Under the pieces are notes generated by a model. That model saw only the letters and a list, made by a program, of their open reading frames with translations, was not told where the DNA came from and made no database searches. Of a stretch of DNA of 8,730 bases, positions 6,584 through 8,730 are shown piece after piece. Origin of the DNA: an uncultured Eubacteriales bacterium (GTDB taxonomy: Bacteria; Bacillota; Clostridia; Oscillospirales; CAG-272). The translations under genes were made by a program, and so were the position numbers. The stretch covers positions 1 to 8,730 of the forward strand of contig URHI01000082.1 in the NCBI GenBank assembly GCA_900547565.1, in the 5' to 3' direction. Position 1 is the stretch's first letter. Every line of letters starts with the position of its first letter.

Positions 6584-6954
6584 ACAAGCAAATGACATGT
6601 ATAGTCTGTCCTATGGGATGCCAGCTGGCGGTGACTTACGGGATAAACACGATGGGTACGCCCTGCGACGTCACGGTGACGGGTAATACCTGCAAGCGCG
6701 GCGCCGGCTATGCGACCGAGGAGTTGATCTCTCCCCGCCGCACGCTGACCACCACTGTCCGCACCGACCGTGATGACGGAGCGCTTTTGTCGGTCAAGAC
6801 TTCGGCACCGATACCGAAAGGCAAGTTATTCCGTGCGATGGAGCTGGCAGATGCGGTCACTGCGCATGTTCCCGTTCATGCGGGGGATGTTATTATTCCG
6901 GATTTCATACTTCCGGGTGTGGCGCTGATCGCCTGCCGTGATATGCAGGCTTAA
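6580..6954 (+). CDS. DUF1667 Cys-rich Fe-S protein, third subunit
   Basis: This 124-aa protein belongs to the DUF1667 family, which almost always sits directly after a GlpA-like and an NAD(P)/FAD oxidoreductase gene in Firmicutes. The N-terminal Cys pattern is C7-x2-C10-x3-C14, then C29 and C38, with C38 inside GNTCKRG. This spacing resembles the [4Fe-4S] head of molybdopterin oxidoreductases (C-x2-C-x3-C, about 25 residues, C), so one cubane cluster is a reasonable inference, although no molybdopterin domain follows. The C-terminal half has short conserved-looking hydrophobic strands and the motif IPKGKLF. It is probably a small electron-transfer or assembly subunit of the complex. Its start overlaps the upstream stop (ATGA) and has a strong AAGGAGGAGG RBS at 6563-6572. 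A terminator follows 18 bases after the stop. Confidence 0.86.
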   Translation: MNKQMTCIVCPMGCQLAVTYGINTMGTPCDVTVTGNTCKRGAGYATEELISPRRTLTTTVRTDRDDGALLSVKTSAPIPKGKLFRAMELADAVTAHVPVHAGDVIIPDFILPGVALIACRDMQA

Positions 6955-6972
6955 GGGTATATTTTGATGTTG

Positions 6973-7010
6973 GAACGCGGCAACTGAGGTTAGGTTGCCG
7001 CGTTCTTTTC
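6973..7010 (+). terminator. Rho-independent terminator of the GlpA-like operon
   Basis: Bases 6973-6984 (GAACGCGGCAAC) and 6994-7005 form a perfect 12-bp GC-rich stem with a 9-base loop, followed by TTTTC. It lies 18 bases past the DUF1667 stop. The T-run is short, but the stem is strong. The opposite strand has no T-run after the stem, so it should act only on plus-strand transcripts. Confidence 0.87.
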
Positions 7011-7019
7011 GACCATGTT

Positions 7020-7044
7020 ATTTGCCAAACTTAGTTAAGCAAAT
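7020..7044. repeat. 25-bp imperfect dyad
   Basis: The half sites ATTTGCCAAACT (7020-7031) and AGTTAAGCAAAT (7033-7044) are reverse complements at 10 of 12 positions around a single central base. No T-run follows on either strand, so it is not an obvious terminator. It could be an operator-like site or a small RNA-level hairpin. No promoter of note lies close to it. Confidence 0.4.
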
Positions 7045-7071
7045 TGTATGCCGCGGGACAGAAAAAATACA

Positions 7072-7091
7072 TTTCTCATCGTACTGAGAAA
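7072..7091 (-). terminator. Possible backup terminator on the minus strand
   Basis: TTTCTCA (7072-7078) and TGAGAAA (7085-7091) make a 7-bp stem with a 6-base loop. Read on the minus strand, the stem is followed after a few bases by a T-run (TGTATTTTTT). It would lie about 90 bases beyond the main terminator of the hydrogenase gene. The stem is AT-rich and weak, so termination is only a possibility. Confidence 0.3.
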
Positions 7092-7177
7092 CGACGTTCC
7101 TGTTATATTTTTATCGTCCTTGACAGACAATATCCCTATAGCTTACATAGTCCAACTAACTATCCCTCTCAAAACCC

Positions 7178-7220
7178 AAAAATCACTTTACCGCCTTTTG
7201 AGCAGTAAAGTGATTTTTTT
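7178..7220 (-). terminator. Bidirectional terminator, downstream of the hydrogenase gene
   Basis: Bases 7178-7191 and 7205-7218 are perfect complements over 14 bp (core AATCACTTTAC / GTAAAGTGATT), with a 13-base loop. The plus strand ends in seven Ts (7214-7220) and the minus strand ends in five, so either direction can terminate. It lies about 50 bases past the hydrogenase stop, so its main job is probably to end the minus-strand hydrogenase transcript while also blocking read-through from the left. Confidence 0.85.
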
Positions 7221-7268
7221 CGTAAGACCGCCGGACATTCGGCCATCCCGGCCGCGCAGCGGCAAACC

Positions 7269-8690
7269 TCATTTCAGCATAGCCACCGCGCCGGCAATGG
7301 TCTTTTCCATTGCCTCGTTGCCGTATTTATCGACCTCGGCCTTGCTTTTTTCACCATGCGTCAAACATCCCGCGCCGCCGATACAGCCGCCGACACACGC
7401 CATGCCTTCAATAAAGTTGGCGTCGAGACGGCCCCTTTTCTTTTGCAGAAGCGCAATCTTGCACTGCTCAATGCCGTCACAGGAGCAAGGCTTGAGCACA
7501 AAGTCAAGCTGCTGCTCACGAAGCCCCTCGGCGACCGCATCTGCAAGTCCTCCACAACGGGCGAATATGCGCCCGAAGTACGACGCATTGTCAAGTACGC
7601 CTTCCTCCAGAGTGGTGATGTCGATATCCCGGCTGTCAAACAGTGCCTGCAATTCCTCAAATGTCATCGCCGCATCGACATAAGGCCGTACCTCCGGCTT
7701 TTGCACCTCCATTTTCTTGGCGGTGCAGGGACCGATGAATACGGTTTTGCAGTTGGTTTCATGCTCCTTGACATATTTTGCAATCGTTGCCATGGGCGAA
7801 AGATTGTGCGATATGAATTGCTTTAGCTCGGGGAAGTTCTTGTCTATGTAGTCAACAAACGCAGGACAGCAGGAGCTGGTCAGAAAGCCCTTCTCCGCAA
7901 GCTCGCGCGACTCGGCCTCGGCTACCATGTCGGCGCCCAGCGCCGCCTCTATGACGGTATGAAATCCGAGCTGGCGAAGTCCGGTCACGACCTGCCCAAG
8001 CTTCGCATATGTGAACTGACTTGAGATCGAAGGCGCGACTATCGCATAGATTTTGTAATCTCGGTTGCCGTGCTCGCCCTTGAGCATGTCGATGACGTTC
8101 AGAATGAAAGATTTGTCCGTAATAGCGCCGAAGGGACACTGATAGACACAGGCGCCGCAGGAAATGCACTTGCTGTTGTCAATACATGCCTGCTTTTCGT
8201 CGCCCATGGTGATCGCCTTGACCTTGCAGGCTGCCTCGCACGGGCGGTTGTAGTTGTGTATGGCACTGTAGGGGCACACCTTTGAGCAGGCACCGCACTC
8301 GCGGCACTTTGATTTGTCGATATGCGCCACGTGATACTGGTCAAACGTGATAGCGCCGAAGCGGCAGACGTCCTCACAGCGGTGCGCAAGACAGCCGCGG
8401 CAGGCGTTTGTCACCTCGTAGCCGCCCATGGGACATTCATCGCAGGCAATGTCTATGACCTCGATGACATTGGGGTTGCTTTTGTCGCCGCCCATGGCGA
8501 TTTTGACACGCTCGGCGAGTATTGCACGCTCCTTGTAGACACAGCAGCGCATAGTCGGCGTTTTGCCCGGCACGATTATTTTTGGAATGTCAATTGCCGT
8601 TTCGGCCAAGCGATCGGACCAGGCCTGTCGTGCTACCTCCCTCAGTACCTTGTATTTTAAATATTGAACTTTGGTATCAAATTTTCTCAT
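7269..8690 (-). CDS. Monomeric [FeFe] hydrogenase, group B-like
   Basis: This 473-aa cytosolic iron-sulfur enzyme interconverts protons and H2 at an H-cluster. All three H-cluster signatures are present. L1 is TSSCCPAF, with C275 the likely cluster ligand and C274 the proton-relay Cys. L2 is GPCTAKKME (C322). L3 is GMACVGGCIGG (C432, C436). The N-terminal half carries ferredoxin-type motifs: C97-x2-C100-x4-C105-x3-C109, C129-x2-C132-x2-C135-x3-C139 and C175-x2-C178-x2-C181-x3-C185, plus C83/C86 and C151/C155, enough for three or four [4Fe-4S] clusters. The PAF rather than PGW after the L1 cysteines, and the absence of an N-terminal [2Fe-2S] domain, point to the group B type common in anaerobic Clostridia; ferredoxin is the probable partner. 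The extra CSCDGIEQC segment (402-410) is notable. The frame is open to 8723, but the ATG at 8690 is chosen because GGAG at 8697-8700 is correctly spaced; the earlier ATG at 8702 overlaps that site. No maturase genes are visible. Confidence 0.93.
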   Translation of the reverse strand: MRKFDTKVQYLKYKVLREVARQAWSDRLAETAIDIPKIIVPGKTPTMRCCVYKERAILAERVKIAMGGDKSNPNVIEVIDIACDECPMGGYEVTNACRGCLAHRCEDVCRFGAITFDQYHVAHIDKSKCRECGACSKVCPYSAIHNYNRPCEAACKVKAITMGDEKQACIDNSKCISCGACVYQCPFGAITDKSFILNVIDMLKGEHGNRDYKIYAIVAPSISSQFTYAKLGQVVTGLRQLGFHTVIEAALGADMVAEAESRELAEKGFLTSSCCPAFVDYIDKNFPELKQFISHNLSPMATIAKYVKEHETNCKTVFIGPCTAKKMEVQKPEVRPYVDAAMTFEELQALFDSRDIDITTLEEGVLDNASYFGRIFARCGGLADAVAEGLREQQLDFVLKPCSCDGIEQCKIALLQKKRGRLDANFIEGMACVGGCIGGAGCLTHGEKSKAEVDKYGNEAMEKTIAGAVAMLK

Positions 8691-8703
8691 GTTAATCTCC
8701 ATT

Positions 8704-8720
8704 CTGCCGCTTTGCGGCAG
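8704..8720 (-). promoter_or_regulatory. Hairpin just upstream of hydrogenase ribosome binding site
   Basis: On the minus strand, CTGCCGC and GCGGCAG form a perfect 7-bp stem closed by an AAA loop. The stem ends three bases before the GGAG ribosome binding site of the hydrogenase gene. No T-run follows, so it is not a terminator. It could stabilise the mRNA 5' end, mark a processing site or affect translation. The window stops 10 bases further on, so the promoter and any upstream gene are not visible. Confidence 0.55.
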
Positions 8721-8730
8721 CACAAATAGT

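Larger units (their letters stand above)
6955..7268. other. Convergent intergenic region, 314 bases, hairpin-rich
   Basis: No gene is supported between the DUF1667 stop and the hydrogenase stop. The region holds the operon terminator (6973-7010), a 25-bp imperfect dyad (7020-7044), a small hairpin (7072-7091) and a bidirectional terminator (7178-7220). An open frame that begins at 7048 on the plus strand runs antisense into the hydrogenase gene, has no ribosome binding site and shows a low-complexity Ser/Pro-rich translation; it is not called. Confidence 0.75.

Noticed and set aside
7120..7148. TTGACA at 7120-7125 as a plus-strand promoter.
   Set aside because: At 17-base spacing the -10 would be TTACAT, matching only three of six consensus bases, and the transcript would immediately meet the terminator at 7178-7220.
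7048..7683. A 211-codon plus-strand frame in the convergent gap running into the hydrogenase gene.
   Set aside because: It crosses the bidirectional terminator, is antisense to the H-cluster region, and has a low-complexity Ser/Pro translation and no ribosome binding site.
8691..8723. A hydrogenase start at 8723 or 8702.
   Set aside because: The 8723 start would translate through the leader hairpin, and the 8702 start overlaps the GGAG that serves the ATG at 8690. Neither has its own ribosome binding site.

Overview
The window looks like chromosome from an anaerobic Clostridia, most plausibly an Oscillospirales-type gut lineage. This rests on four things: the moderately high GC; a class A (not Bacillus-type class B) RNase P RNA; a three-gene set of GlpA-like flavoprotein, NAD(P)/FAD oxidoreductase and DUF1667 protein that is familiar from clostridial glycerol-3-phosphate dehydrogenase loci; and a monomeric [FeFe] hydrogenase. 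Taxonomy is an inference from content, not from a search.

Layout. Bases 1-356 are non-coding: an 18-bp palindrome, a GC-rich repeat block (a 14-bp-stem hairpin plus two 25-bp direct-repeat units) and a near-perfect extended -10 promoter. That promoter drives an exported lipoprotein (357-2186) that ends in an endonuclease/exonuclease/phosphatase (EEP) domain and carries two copies of an N-terminal domain. Seventeen bases later comes a cytosolic Mbeg1-like/DUF2974 alpha/beta-hydrolase (2204-3409). A second consensus promoter (3419-3447) then starts rnpB (about 3454-3811), whose ends pair perfectly as helix P1.

Only about 55 nt after rnpB, with no convincing terminator between, begins a tightly coupled operon (3867-6954). 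Its three genes are joined by two ATGA overlaps: a GlpA-like FAD oxidoreductase with a BFD-type [2Fe-2S] domain, an NAD(P)/FAD pyridine-nucleotide oxidoreductase, and a small Cys-rich DUF1667 protein. Together they look like a soluble electron-transfer dehydrogenase: substrate is oxidised at FAD, electrons cross Fe-S centres, and NAD(P) or another carrier is reduced. Glycerol-3-phosphate is the likely substrate by family context, but no glycerol kinase or facilitator gene is in the window. A strong rho-independent terminator closes the operon.

The last gene runs the other way (8690-7269, minus strand): a 473-aa [FeFe] hydrogenase with all three H-cluster motifs and an N-terminal part rich in 4Fe-4S motifs. 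The 314-base convergent gap (6955-7268) holds several hairpins, including a bidirectional terminator, and a 25-bp dyad. I see no mobile element, CRISPR array, tRNA or defence system, and nothing that amounts to a clearly new system. The most unusual items are the rnpB-to-operon arrangement, the duplicated-domain EEP lipoprotein, and the DUF1667 protein's resemblance to the Fe-S head of molybdopterin oxidoreductases.
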